Part shown: positions 44,670 to 57,094 of the stretch, in pieces
Layout of the letters: each line of letters opens with the position of its first letter
Position numbering within the stretch: the stretch's first letter is position 1
NCBI GenBank assembly: GCA_010279815.1
Contig: QEOQ01000207.1
Span: forward strand, 1,146,078 to 1,210,077
Source of the DNA: Brachionus plicatilis
Lineage: Eukaryota; Rotifera; Eurotatoria; Ploima; Brachionidae
Length of the DNA: 64,000 bases
Reading direction: 5' to 3'
Made by a program: the position numbers and the translations under genes
Notes under the pieces: model-generated
The model's database searches: none
The model's input: only the letters and a program-made list of their open reading frames with translations
Told to the model about the DNA's origin: nothing

Positions 44670-47600
44670 ATGACTTTTGGAAAATTTTTACTCTTTTTCT
44701 ACTGTGCCATTGAATTCATATTTGGTGAGCCAAATTTGGAGGACACACTGTACGAAACCACCAGCGGAAAGTACCGAGCCAAACTGGTTAAGCTCGAGGG
44801 CTACGGCTTTTCCGAGCCGCATTACCTGCACAAATTGCTAAGCGTGCCTTATGCCGAGAAGCCGGAACGCTTCAAAAATTCCGTCTTCCGCAACTATGAA
44901 CTCGGCACACATGAACCAAGAGAAAATTTGGCCTGTTACCAATCGGTAAATCTTTCTTCATATGGTTTTTTTAGCATAAATGAAGCAGGAATGATGACAG
45001 AAGATTGTCTGGTAACAAATTTTTATATTCCCTTAGCCAAAAATGCTGAAGAGAAGCAGAGTTATAGAAACATGCCGGTGGTGATTCACATCCACGGCGG
45101 AAGTAATATGGTGGGAGCAGCCGGCCTTTTCGATGGATCATATTTGGCCTCGAAAGGAAAAGTAATAGTAGCCATAATTAACTATAGGCTAAGTTTATTT
45201 GGATTTTTATCCGACTTTACCGAAAAATATCCCGGCAATTACGGATTAAGAGATCAAATTCTGGCAATTAAATGGATCAAAATGAACTGTGCTGTTTTAG
45301 GATGTAATCCAAACTCGATCACTCTATGGGGTCATTCGGCAGGCGCCGGCGATGCTAACTGGCTGGCACTATCTCCTTTGACCAACAACCTATTCCAGAG
45401 AATAATCATACAAAGCGGAAGTTCATTTTCTTACTGGGCCTATGATAAAATGCATTTGGAAAGATACAAATCGCTGAAAGATTATTTTAATTGTACCGGC
45501 TTGCCAGACCAAGTAACGCCAGATAACCAGGCCATGACTCAACTTATTGACACATGTCTAGTTAATGTTCCCATCGAGGATTTGTTCGAGTTTAAATTTG
45601 CGTTGATTGATGCACCGGGGCCCACTTATGATGGTTTTCTCGGACCAGAATCCCTCATTAACAAACACTCACTCACTGAAATCATGAACTCGGCTGATCA
45701 CATTGAAAACATCGATGTACTAACGGGAATAAATGGCGTAGAAGGCTTTTCTTTCGAAGGATACTTCAGCAGTTCGGTAAAATTTTTTACCCAAAATAAT
45801 TTAACAAATGAAGTGATGCTAACCCTTGAACGATTTGCCTTGCTATCAAGAGAAAAATGCAGACAGTATTCTTTGATTGAGAACAGACTTAAACTTGAAG
45901 AATTCTATACGAAAAAAATAAGAAAATATTTGGTAGATGAAAAATATGTGGATTCGGAAGCAGCTAAGCGCCTAAAGGCCATATTTGCCAATTCGGATGC
46001 CATTTTTGACTCTGGTTTCATTGAATTTTTGAATCAGATATTCAAAAAAAAAAGAGAAAATGGAAAATTTAGATCAAACATTTTTGTTTATGAATATTTG
46101 CATGAAAATACTGGCAATTTGGTAAATATAGATGGTTATAAAAAAATACTAAAAAACATTTCGTTGAGTACACATTTTGATGGCATCGATCTTGTATTTG
46201 GTAAGATTATTTTCAACGTGGAAATATTTTTTGTTTATTTAAAATTTTTTAAAGGTTTGCCCATTGCCTATGTCAACCAAAACATTAAAAAGGATAAACT
46301 ATATGACTATCCGTATAGAGATTTTATTTTTGACACCCCATTTACTAAACAAGAAGTAGATTTGTCACTTTTATTGATAAAATATTATACGAATTTCATC
46401 AGAAACGGGTAAATTTAACTTGAATTATTCAGTAATAAAAGTCTTAAAAAAATTCTAAAATAAAAATAATAAGGTTTAAAATAGAACTTTAAAGATACAA
46501 AATATAATTAATTAATTGAGCTCATTAAAATAAAAAATTATTTCCTTTTAGTATTTTTTAATTTGATATAGAAATCAGCTTAACTTCGAAGAGTCTCGTA
46601 ATCCATTTTTAAATAAAAAAGTCTTTTATAAAGGTATGAAAGTGCTGGTGGAACCATTCCGTGAATATTTGGGTAATAAGTTTGGATAAAGGTTGGTTTG
46701 GTTGGGGTTAAAATACTTGATCAAGTCAAGTCTATTTTTTTTAGTTTTTTGCTATCTTTTTGTGACAGAAATTGAATGATTTCGATTAAAATTCTCATTT
46801 TTGATCAAAAAAAATTTTTTTATTAGATTAATTGTTTTTTTTTTCAAAAATTTCTGTCTTTAATGAAACCTAAATATTAATTTTTAATATTCTACATTTT
46901 GACGAACTCTTGTATGGTGCCACAACTACCTATTCTGGAACATTTGAGTTACCATAGAAGTCTTCCTAAAAAGTCTTTTCCACTAATTTATGCAGTAACT
47001 AATCATTAGTATTATCATTATCATTATTCATTTGGCTTTAATTTTTTTTGAAATTTAATTAAATTAATGATTGATGCATAGTCTATATTTAAATCATGGA
47101 TTACATAATGTGTTAAAAGAATATTGAATGACTTGCCGGAAAAAAAATTTATTTACAATTATCTATGATGCAATATCACAAATTTTAAAAACGAAAACCA
47201 TATTTTAGTTTGTTTAATTTGATTATCATCTTTGAATGTCAGTCAAAACAACTTTAATACTTTTCAATATTTCCTAAAATTTATGTATAAATATATTAAT
47301 ATTCTGCATTAAATAAAATCATTTTTGAGAAATATGAGCTATTATATAAACTTAATTTGAACATTTTTTCTTTATTTAATTAGATTTTTTTTATTTTAAT
47401 TTAAACAAAAAATAATAATAAAATTTTTATTTTTAAAAGCTTTAAATTGTCAATTAAAATTAAAAAATAATTCTTTAAGAGACCCAAATATTGGAGAACC
47501 AATAAATGTAAAATGGGACTCATACATGAACAATCGATCATATTTGAGAATAACTACAGATCTACTAAGGAATAAAGCAAAAAACAGTGTTCAAACATTC

Positions 47601-48131
47601 GGAGTAAGGGATGATCTATACAAATTTTGGTTTATTGAAATGGACAAAAATGGAAATTGTAGTTCATTTGATTTTGACATGAATCTGCCTTACGAGAGTA
47701 AAAGACATACCAAAGGTATAGAGCCTGCTTTGGACAAATGCTTTGATCTTTTGAATCAATCAAAGGAGTATAACCATTTAAGAGAAATGTTTTTGACAGA
47801 ATATGAAAACTGCATGAACTCTGTTGGCTATATTGACCATAAACTTAAAAATTTATTTAACACAGTATGTCTGGATGTGATTGCAGTGAGAAGAATGATT
47901 ATTGAATATGAAACTTGCTGCATGGGAAACCGTAAAGAAATAACATCTACTATATGTGAATTCAAAAACTTCAATAAAAAATTTCTTGGCTATAACTTAA
48001 CAAAACTCATCGAATACACAAAACAAAAGGCACATGTTGAATCTAGAGAAAATGGCATAAATAGGCAATCAAAAAACATATTTGTTATAACTTTTTTTTA
48101 TTTCTTGTTAAACAGTATTATTTTGAATTGA
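44670..48131 (+). CDS. cholinesterase-like carboxylesterase with probable GPI anchor
   Basis: Exons 44670-46200, 46255-46408 and 47480-48131 give 778 aa. Signal peptide: MTFGKFLLFFYCAIEFIFGE. The alpha/beta-hydrolase fold is typical of type-B carboxylesterases: EDCLVTNFYIP, HIHGG oxyanion loop, NYRLSLFGFLSD and GNYGLRDQILAIKWI. The nucleophile is GHSAG (Ser ~223), the acid is Glu ~358 in GVEGFSFEG, and His ~502 lies in STHFDGIDLVFG at cholinesterase spacing. The triad is therefore complete, which argues against a catalytically dead neuroligin. The last ~200 residues are an unusual Cys-containing extension ending in a hydrophobic tail (NIFVITFFYFLLNSIILN), as in GPI-anchored proteins. Substrate is unknown. 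The 54-bp first intron is in frame and stop-free. Confidence 0.82.
46409..47479. other. long intron of the esterase gene
   Basis: A 1071-bp AT-rich intron. It contains an in-frame-looking patch at about 46615-46690 (FYKGMKVLVEPFREYLGNKF, stop) without usable splice phase, so it is not included. Confidence 0.4.
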
Positions 48132-49757
48132 GTTTGTATTTTTTTTATTTCTTTTTAAACATTTGGATTTTCAATTTTACTTCGGAATAAAATTTTTAAA
48201 CAAAATTCTGTATTTTTTCACATTTAATTACAAAAATGCTAATAAATTATTAGGAGGCTAAATATGGTCGATCTTTTACTTTAGTAGGAAAAACAAATTT
48301 AAAATAAATATTTTTTTTTTTAAATAACCCCTTCAATAAAGGATCTTACTAAAACACTGACTCCAATAATTTGCCTAGTTTTTGTCCAGAAAGTAAAGTT
48401 TATAAGATTTTTCCAAAATTTTTATTTTTATTTAAAAAAATTTATTTTGATTTTAATATTTTATATTTTTTGTTAAATTAATTAAAAAATGAGAGACCAT
48501 ATCTTAAATATTTATATGAGTAAAAATGTAATAAACTAAAACGAGGCGAAATTTTTTGTTTTTATTTTTACTATATTATGCCTTTTTTTTTGTCATTTAG
48601 GCTACATTTTCTTTCACAGATGAACTTTACTTACTGGAAAAAAGCTAGACATATTTTGGGGATCATTTTTGAAAAGCTCTTGAAATCCTTTACAAGAATA
48701 ATAACAGTCAGATTTTTTAAAATAAGAAAAAAATTCAATTTTCAAAAAAAATAAAATTCTTGGTAAAAAAACAAACCTAATTTGCAACAATTACAGAAAA
48801 TAACAAACTATATGACATGTTGAAAATTTAAAAATATTTTTGCTTTGTAAAATAAGAGGGTGTCAGTTTTTAGTAGGACCCTCAGTATCTGCATAAAATT
48901 TATATACATTAAAGCTACTTTAATTTAAAAATACTATTAAACTTAAGGATAAAAAATTTCATGTACTTACAAGACAAATAATTCTTTTAATCTATTTAGC
49001 AAATTTTTAAGGAAAAATTAAATTTCTTAAAAATTTTATTTTAGGAAAGAATAAAGCTTTAAAGTCATTTTAAACCATCAACTGTTTATTTATTAATTAA
49101 TATAATATCGATCATAATTTTTAAAGTTAAAATAAGACTAAATTTTTATGAATGTACTCGTTTTTCTATTGTTTTCAAGTTGTTTTAAAAATCTTGCCCC
49201 TTCCGATTTTTTTTGCAAATTTACTGCCCCTTTTTATTTTTGAAAAACATTTATTTACAATTTTATTTAATGTCTGAAAATAAAGTTTGTTTGCTTCTTA
49301 TTCTTTAAATTTAAAAAAATTAAAATCAATTAGATTTTTTACTTTTATAAAACCCTGATTCCCTATTGCCCTCCGGCAAATGAAATTATTTCTTACAGAT
49401 AATTACATCAGCTTTTTAAAAATATGTCTTCCAAATAATGTTGTTTATAAAAATTTAATTAGCTTCATATTGATGCAAGAAATTCAAGAAGTTGATTCTT
49501 AAATAATTCTTGTATTAGAAAAGAAACGTAAAATTTTAATGTCTTAATAATAAAACAATATTTCTCGTTTCATAGTCTAATTTTAAATAGTTCAATAACT
49601 TTTTCAGTCTAAACGATAGTTATAGTTTTAAAGTCGAAATTAAATTCTAAATTTTTTTTAGAATATTTATAAATCCAATTTATTTATTTCTTAAGTGAAA
49701 AGATTTTGAAACAAATTTTGAATATATTAATTCTTAATTTAAAATTTTAAAAAACAA
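48132..49757. other. AT-rich intergenic stretch
   Basis: No gene, repeat or RNA recognised. A short palindromic-looking C-rich pair, TTGCCCCTTCC and CTGCCCCTTTT, lies near 49195-49235. Confidence 0.5.
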
Positions 49758-52067
49758 ATGAATAATTTACAACTTTATTTTAAATGCAACCAATTTTTTT
49801 TAAATTGTACACTCAAGCAAGACTCAATTGAATTCGCTTTCAGCTCCCAAAGCACAGCAACTGATTTTATTCATGGCAAATTCCACAGTTTGTGTCATCT
49901 AAAACACAATTCTAACTTAAATTTGGAATTTTTCGACCAAAAATCGACAAATCACTTTCAATTTTTGTTGGTTGGCAATAAATATGAAAAAAATGATCCA
50001 CTTGATAACAATTTAAAACCAGAAATATTCAATTTATTGTTTCAAAATGCAATTAATTTTGATAAAGTCATTTTAATTTCACCATCTGATGGTTATGTTT
50101 ATTGGTATCCAATTTGCTTGTCTAAACCAAACGATTTTTCAATTAACTTAAATGATTTTATTCTAATAAATACTCAATCTAAAGTTGCCTTAATCGAAAC
50201 ATTCAGGCAACGTGAATTAAGCAACCCGCTTGATTCATTGATTAAAATCCAGTCGAAATCAAATGGACCAAATAAATGCCACAATTGTCTTCTTGTGGTT
50301 GCAACAACTGGTAAAATTTTTATCTATACATTTCAGTCTAAGATTGTCTACAAAATCTCTGTTCTGGCCCATTGTGTGGTTTTTTGTCTCAAAATTAAAC
50401 ATTTTCAAAATGATTATTTAATTTACAGCACTGATGCAAACGAAATTTACGCTGTTCTCTTAGAAGAAGTAATGAGTAGTCCAAATCCAAAGTCTTCTTT
50501 CCTGACTAAGGCTAAGTCTATCAAAAAATTTAAAAGTATTTTGAAATGTTAATTAAATTTTTTATTCAAATAATTTAATTTTGTAGAGGAATCGGAAAAT
50601 GTTTATTATGTTGAAGCAAGTGGAAAATCTTATGAGTTAAATTTGAAAAATGTTTCTGTTAATGACAAAAGTCATCCGCAAGATTCCAGTGATTTATCCA
50701 GAGTAAATGCTTTATTGGAGAAATTATCTCTTAAATCATCAAAAATTGTCGAGGGTCAGCTACAAATTGATAAACTAAATACTGCCATTAAACAATTGGG
50801 TATTTTACAGGCAAACCAGTATGGCTTATCGAAAAATTTTGACATTAGTAAACAATTCAAGAATAGCCAAATTGAGATCAATATTCATAATAAAAATATC
50901 TTAATGGAAGACACCAATAACTGTTTTTTTGTATTGTGTTGTATCCGATATGAAAAATTCAATGGTGACTTTCACAAAGCATTTATTTGGCAAAATCATC
51001 TCGAACAATTCGATGCCACAAAAGCGTCAACGCAACAAGTTTTAGTAAAAGATACAACAAAATTTATCAGAATTAAAATGTTTCCAGCTCAATTGAGGCT
51101 TTTTCTAATTTTTGATATTCAAAAATTTTTGCATTCAAACATTTCATTATTAAATAACCAAGTTAAATTTGATGATAATCTAATTGAAAAAATGGGAAAC
51201 TTTTGTGTGTCTATTTACGATTCCCATTTCAGTATTCAAGATTTTCTATTACCACTTAATTATCCAGAAATAACAATTGAGCCATCAATAAATTTGCTGA
51301 TGAGCTTTTTGCTTAAGAAAAAAATGTTTCAAGACAAAATAAATCTGAACAATTTATGGACAAATTTAGAAGTCGAAGGATCATTTAGTGATTTGAAAGG
51401 TAATTTTATAGATTTAAAATTAGCAGAATTTGATTATTTGTAAAGAAACGGACGGCAAAAGAAGTCTTATTTTTTCTAATCTTGAGCTTGGTGTCAAAAA
51501 AAATGATCAAGACACAATTTTGTTAAAATTTGAATTAAAAACTCCAAAAAATGAATTTTATTCCGATGTAGCAACACTTATTTATGCAAAAAATAGCTTA
51601 ATTCTCAAGGTAATGTAACCAAAGCTGAACATTTTTGTTTTATTTTTAAATTTTCAAGATTAATCAGTTTTTAAAAAATTTAAAAGCTTTTAAATATTTA
51701 CTAGAAAATAAAGTTTAATGTTATTTTAAAAAAAAAAGAATTTAGCTTGTAGCAAAGCATTTTACTACGCTACGACCAAATTGAACAGTAATCAAAAAGA
51801 ATTGTTAGAGGTAAATTTTATTCAAAACTTCTTATCATGAAAAAAATATAAACCAAAATTTAGAGTATTGCATCCAAATTGGAAGAATTAGTAGCACTAA
51901 AAAATAGTAGTTATATGGTACTGGAAAATGGAATAGAAGTTGATGAACCATTCGATGAATCATTCAATAAAAATAATAAATTTCACTCAATCGAGACACT
52001 GCTAAGCTTAATCCAAGTCTATCTTAATCTGAGACAAATTTTATGTTCAAACTTAAAAGTTAACTAA
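49758..52067 (+). CDS. FAAP100: FAAP100-like Fanconi anaemia core complex protein
   Basis: Five exons, 49758-50535, 50587-51399, 51446-51609, 51739-51810 and 51864-52067, give 676 aa; human is 881. The N-terminal half reads as degenerate beta-propeller strands (KVILISPSDGYVYWYPI, CHNCLLVVATTGKIFIYTF). A coiled coil follows (RVNALLEKLSLKSSKIVEGQ), aligning with the human segment that precedes the C-terminal beta-sandwich. The C-terminus (SIETLLSLIQVYLNLRQIL) resembles the human end. In vertebrates FAAP100 with FANCB and FANCL forms the catalytic heart of the FANCD2/FANCI ubiquitin ligase. Assignment rests on remembered similarity at three places, not a search. Confidence 0.62.
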
Positions 52068-52262
52068 AAAAAAAGATTAAAGCAAATTTATAAAATATAA
52101 ACAAAACTAATTCTAATTTGATCCAAATATAATTCCTATCATCAAAACAACATTCAGAGAGAAATAATTTAGAGTAAAAAAATTTTTTTTCTAAATGAAG
52201 TTTTAAATTGATTGTAACATGAACTATTTGGACAAAGTGACATACTAAAACGAGACCCAACC

Positions 52263-53580
52263 TTAAGGATTTGCTCTGGTATAGTGATTAGATCCATCAT
52301 AATAGATTAATTTTGGCAGCTTAACAAAATGTTTTGAATTAATAGTTCCAGCAGGGTCTGTTGATTCGTCTTCTAAAATTGGCATGCTTGTATTTAAATT
52401 ATTCGATGCTGACATCCATGATCTGTCCAAAGAGTATTCAATCATATCTGGCTCGGAGCTGTAACCAGGCTTGTATTGTTCCTGAGTGGGTTTTTTTTCC
52501 TCATAGTGTTCATGATGATATCTATATTTTTTGGCATTATTTTTATTATTCCAATAATTACGGTTGGGCTTTTTGGATTGTTCCTTGTTGGCCTTTTTTT
52601 CTTCTTCAATTTGGTTGGCATCAATTCGATTTTTTAGTCTGCTTTCGGTCTGAGATGGTGTATTTTTCTGAAATCGCGGACTTGGCTTACTGTCCGATAC
52701 CAAATTGGCATCGTTTGGATGATTTGTTGCAGTTTCGACTGCAATTTTGGTACCCTGATTGTACCTAGGAGAAATTTTATTCTCCGTATCTGTCATCGAC
52801 TTAATTTCTTGTTCTTTCACCGGTGTGTTGATTGTACTATCAAAATTTTCATTTTGATAAAAGACCTGGGCCGATTCATTTATTCCAGAATTGTGTCGTC
52901 GATGAGACGATTTTAATCTTTAGAAAAAAATAAATTAATTCAAAATTTAAATTAGAATTTCAAATTTTACTCAATTGAAATAGAAAAAGCTACCAGAAAT
53001 ATCAATCCAAAAAAAACCATCACCAAAGCCACAACCGACAGCCAAAAGCACCAGTCTAAGTTATGAATGTCCGATTTAAAAATGTCTGTCACGAAAACAA
53101 TTAAACTAACTAATCCACAACAAGCTATTTTTTTAATTTAATTTAACTTTTTATTTTTAATTGAAAAAATTTAGATAAATTTACTAGCTAAAAATATTAA
53201 AATGGCATCAATAATGAATATTGGCAGAAGCTTTGGACACAGTTTTAGATTAAAAAATAATGAGACAAGAGTTATAACAATTAGGCCTAGCATAGATGAT
53301 TGAAGTCCTTGGAAAGCCTTATACGAACCTATAAAAAAAATTTTTTTTTTAATTCATCAGCAAAAAAAGTTTGCTCACTTGATAATTTGAAATCTAGGAC
53401 CTCTTCTCCTTTAGAATACCAGTTGTAGCATTGGGATGAATTGCAACCCCTCCACATTCCATACCGAACATTGGTAGACTTTACCACAATCCAATTCTCC
53501 AGAATAAACGTGATTATCACGAATGCCGTTGATATTGACTGGCACGCGATCGAAATAGTTATTGGAATATTTAATTTCAT
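52263..53580 (-). CDS. claudin/PMP22-superfamily-like four-pass membrane protein
   Basis: Exons 53379-53580, 53185-53328, 52971-53124 and 52263-52917 give 384 aa. Four hydrophobic segments: IPITISIACQSISTAFVIIT, SSMLGLIVITLVSLFF, IFIIDAILIFLA-CCGLVSLIVFV, and WLSVVALVMVFFGLIFLVAF. The first extracellular loop has the claudin-like pattern W...GMWRGCNSSQCYNW. The last exon adds a ~215-residue polar cytoplasmic tail rich in Asn/Lys/Glu (ESRLKNRIDANQIEEEKKAN). The superfamily includes claudins, clarins and calcium-channel gamma subunits; I cannot choose among them. It is convergent with the FAAP100-like gene, 195 bp apart. Confidence 0.75.
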
Positions 53581-55203
53581 TTATTAATTTTTAAAAATAA
53601 TTGCCGGCTTAAACAAAAACTCTTAGTGGTATTGTACAAATTCAGCAATGAGCTTGAATCGAACGCCCATAAACTGTTGTAAATATTATTAAATTTGCCA
53701 GTAATTAATTAAATTTTTTCAATGTCGAAATTATTGGCATTCAGTGAGACACTAAATAGAAAGTTGTTTAGAACAATTAAAAACTCGTTCTAGAAAAGGT
53801 ATCAAGCCACTGTTTTTAGCGGTGTTAGTAATTTTATAAAAACTTTTATTTTTAAAATTTAAAAAAAAAATAAAAAGCTTGAATTTTTAAGATTTTTTTT
53901 TTAAACATTTAATAAAAAAGAAATTTCTTTCATTAGTGTAACGAAAACAATCATTTTTGAGAGTTTTCACTCATTTCGAGAATAATTTGTTTGCAAGAAA
54001 AAATGAGCCTGTAAATTCTGATCAAAATAATAGGTAATATAGACCTTTTCTAAAGTGTTTTGTTCTATTCTTTTCAAAAATTTTCAGTTGCAAATTCGTC
54101 GACGAATTCAACAAGCTTATTTTCAGCATTAACTAATATAATCGTATGCATTCAGACTTGAGATCAAATGTTTACCGTTTCAAATAGATGCAAGAAATAT
54201 TTTTGTGCTTCTGCTGCTTTGATTTTTTACTAAGGTTTTTCACTTCTAAACTATTTGAAAGAAAGGTAAACAACTTGAGAATTCTGTTTTTATGTGTGAG
54301 TTAATTTTCAGGAAAAATAAATTTTTTTGTTTTGATGTTTTTTTTTTTATTTTTTTCAAGACTGCAAAAAGCAAAATTTGAACAAAAAACTGTGAAAAGC
54401 AACTGCCTTAAAAAAATAAAGAGTAAAACTATTTACAAACTACTTTCAGTCATGGTACTTGAAAATTGAATTTTTCCCTGTCTGCTTCACAAAAAAGAAT
54501 CAAAAGCAAAGTTGACTTAGGAAGCCAATTTTAAACACCAGAATCAACAAAATTAATTTCAATGGTACTTTTATAAAGTCTATTTTAAAATTTCAATTTT
54601 GATCAGAGTAATCCAATTATTAAAAAATATTAGTAATGAAATATATTTTTAATCACATAATTCAATTTTTTCACTCTTTTTTTTCTAAAACTTAAAATAG
54701 AAACAGTCTTGAACAACTAAATTATTTGAGTTACTAGGAAGGCTTTCTTAATCTTTTTATAGAAATTAAATTACAGTACAACTTTTTTGTTGAGTTGGGC
54801 TCTTGTCAACTTATTCAATTAGTCATTTAATTTTGTTGGCTTCAAAAAATAAAGTCCCATTTAATAATTTTCGTATACAAGTTAAATTAAACTCAAAATT
54901 AAGATATTTTTACTAATTTTTTGGCTAACATTTTGATCAATTTGAAATTAAATTTTTGAACCTGCATCCAATTTTTATTTTAATTATCATTTATTTAAAG
55001 TGAAACAATTTTTAAAACTTCAAGGCTTCTTGACTTTTTTGGTTTACAGTCGATCGTCTCAAATAGAAAAATTTCTATTTATAAAAATCGAAAAAAAAAA
55101 AATTTAAAAATGAAAAAAAATTTTTCAATTTGAAATATTTTATTGAAATAATTAAATTAGATATTGAGAGTTTTGTATTTGAAAAAATTTAAATCTTTCT
55201 ATA
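53581..55203. other. AT-rich intergenic stretch
   Basis: No gene seen. Homopolymer-rich throughout. The first ~200 bases are the presumed promoter of the four-pass membrane protein gene. Confidence 0.5.
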
Positions 55204-55207
55204 TTAA

Positions 55208-55616
55208 CACTAGAAGTACCAACGAGTCAAAATGACTCTTTTAAGATTTTTGGCCTCTAAAATCAATTTTTGTTATTTGAGCATAATATTTTTTTTCAGC
55301 ATTAAAAATAAGAATAACTTTCTAAATTCAAATAAAAAAAATTTGTTCAAATTCGTTTATGTGGTAATCATAAAACGACAATTTTTTTTTTCAAAATGTA
55401 AAAAAGCAGGGCGTGGATATTGTACAAAAGAAATAGAGAGTATTTGTAAAAAGTGTGATTGACCATGGATATTTTATAAGGCCTAAGAAAAGACTAAAAT
55501 TTATTAATTTACTATTTTTATTCAATTAATTTAATAATTTAAATAAATTTTAACATAAGATATATGATTTATTCCTTAATTTTCATTACGAGTGACTCGT
55601 TTTGGTGCTTCAAGTG
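55208..55616 (+). mobile_element. piggyBac-type remnant abutting the CUEDC2 stop codon
   Basis: Flanked by TTAA at 55204-55207 and 55617-55620. Ends CACTAGAAGTACC and GGTGCTTCAAGTG match the piggyBac ends at 40401 with two changes. Subterminal ACGAGTCAAAATGACTC is mirrored by GAGTGACTCGT. The short ORF 55232-55462 ends in a Cys-rich transposase-like tail (CKKAGRGYCTKEIESICKKC). 409 bp, non-autonomous. Confidence 0.78.
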
Positions 55617-56572
55617 TTAATGAAATCTGTATTTTCTTGCAGGCTTCAAATTAATATATGTCTTCTTCATTTGTTTTTCTAATTCTTGGTCTTTTTCAGT
55701 TTTGTACTCAAATATTTTTTCACCTTTAGTAGACACAATCTTATTCTCGTAATATCTGTGGAGCTTCTTTTCTTCATTCTGTTAGAATAAAAATATTAAA
55801 ATAAAATCCAAATTTATAAAATAACTGCTAATTATACCCAAATAAATTTCGGCTTAACTTCGATCGGACTTCCGTCCTCATTTACTTGCACCAGTCCAAA
55901 TCTGAAAAAATTTAATTTTTTATGAAAAAAAAAAATTTTCTAGCAAAATTAAATAAAAAGTTACTTCTGCAGAGTTTTTTGTTTTAAATTATTTTTCTCT
56001 TCTTCAGTCAAATCATCATTTACTTCTTTAGGATTAATTTTATTTTTAGTCATTATGAGGTACTCAATTGCCTCAGTCTTATCTTTATGGGATTTTTTAA
56101 AAACTTTGCTAATTTCTTTAATATTCACATCCGGAAACATTTCAACCAGGATTTGAATTTCTGGATCGAATTCGGCTTCACGAGTGGTTTCATTTGAATT
56201 AATGGCCGAAACAACTTCCTCACATGGTTCAATAATTTTTTTTTGGTTTACATTTGTTTCAGACGCCATATCATCTATTCGTTGCTTCAAATTTACTAAC
56301 CATTTAGTGATCACATTTTTTTCTATTTGATAAAATCCCGGCAGAAATTCTTCAATAATATCTGAAAAGTTTTCTATATCAAATTCTTGCTCAGCATTGT
56401 CGTCTAACCATGTCCTATGATACTCATACTCTGCATAAAACTGTCTTATTGTATTAATAATATAAGAACCAATTGTGCCATCAATCAGAAGTTCTATTGA
56501 GTCTTTTTTGACAAGCTTATTCTCAATGATTAAATCTTTGAATGATTTTAAGATGAAATTTTCGAGTTCCAT
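55617..56572 (-). CDS. CUEDC2: CUE-domain protein CUEDC2
   Basis: Three exons, 55965-56572, 55838-55901 and 55617-55778, give 277 aa; human is 287. The N-terminal domain ([15 protein letters not shown] ... [15 protein letters not shown]) precedes a CUE domain at about 135-175 ([20 protein letters not shown]). The C-terminus [13 protein letters not shown], then [17 protein letters not shown], matches the human end closely. CUE domains bind ubiquitin; human CUEDC2 modulates progesterone/oestrogen receptor turnover, NF-kB and the spindle checkpoint. The stop codon TAA lies inside the TTAA duplicated by the piggyBac element. Confidence 0.92.
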
Positions 56573-57094
56573 TTTAATGTTTGTAGAAGAAAAATCAAGA
56601 TTTTTATATATTCTTCAAAAATATGGATTATTTATTAGATCAATTGATTTTTTTCAAATGAAAGTTTATTGTTATTAATAATAAGAGACCATTAAAAAAT
56701 AGAAATTGACCAAATAAACTTAACATTTTCATCCAAAAAATTAAATTATTTTTCATTATGTCTTATTGGTCTGATGAATCATTCATTCAATCTCCTTTTC
56801 TATTTTCGAACCTTTTCTTTTTAAATGTAAAAATTTAACTTTTTTTTGTTATTTTCTAAATTTTTATAAAAATCAATCAATTTTTTTTTATTTCTTTTTA
56901 AATTTACTTTCCTAAAAGGAGGATAATTCTATAATTAATTAACAATTTATGTTGTTATTTGAGTTAAAATGAATATTTCATTTATTTTTTCTAATATTTA
57001 TTTAGCAATTAACAAATTTATAAAGAAAAATAAACTTTTTGATTTCTCAATTAAAAAAAAAAGAGAAAACAAATTAATTTTTTGTTTTTTTTAT
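56573..57094. other. intergenic stretch
   Basis: AT-rich, with no supported gene. It holds the 5' leader of CUEDC2 and the 3' end of the ceramidase gene. Confidence 0.5.

Noticed and set aside
46615..46690. Short open patch in the esterase intron (FYKGMKVLVEPFREYLG)
   Set aside because: No splice sites at matching phase; including it would break the join to the last exon.
52361..52768. 135-codon plus-strand frame opposite the claudin-like gene
   Set aside because: Antisense shadow of the last exon of the four-pass protein; rich in Trp/Cys as expected for the complement of Asn/Pro/Thr codons.
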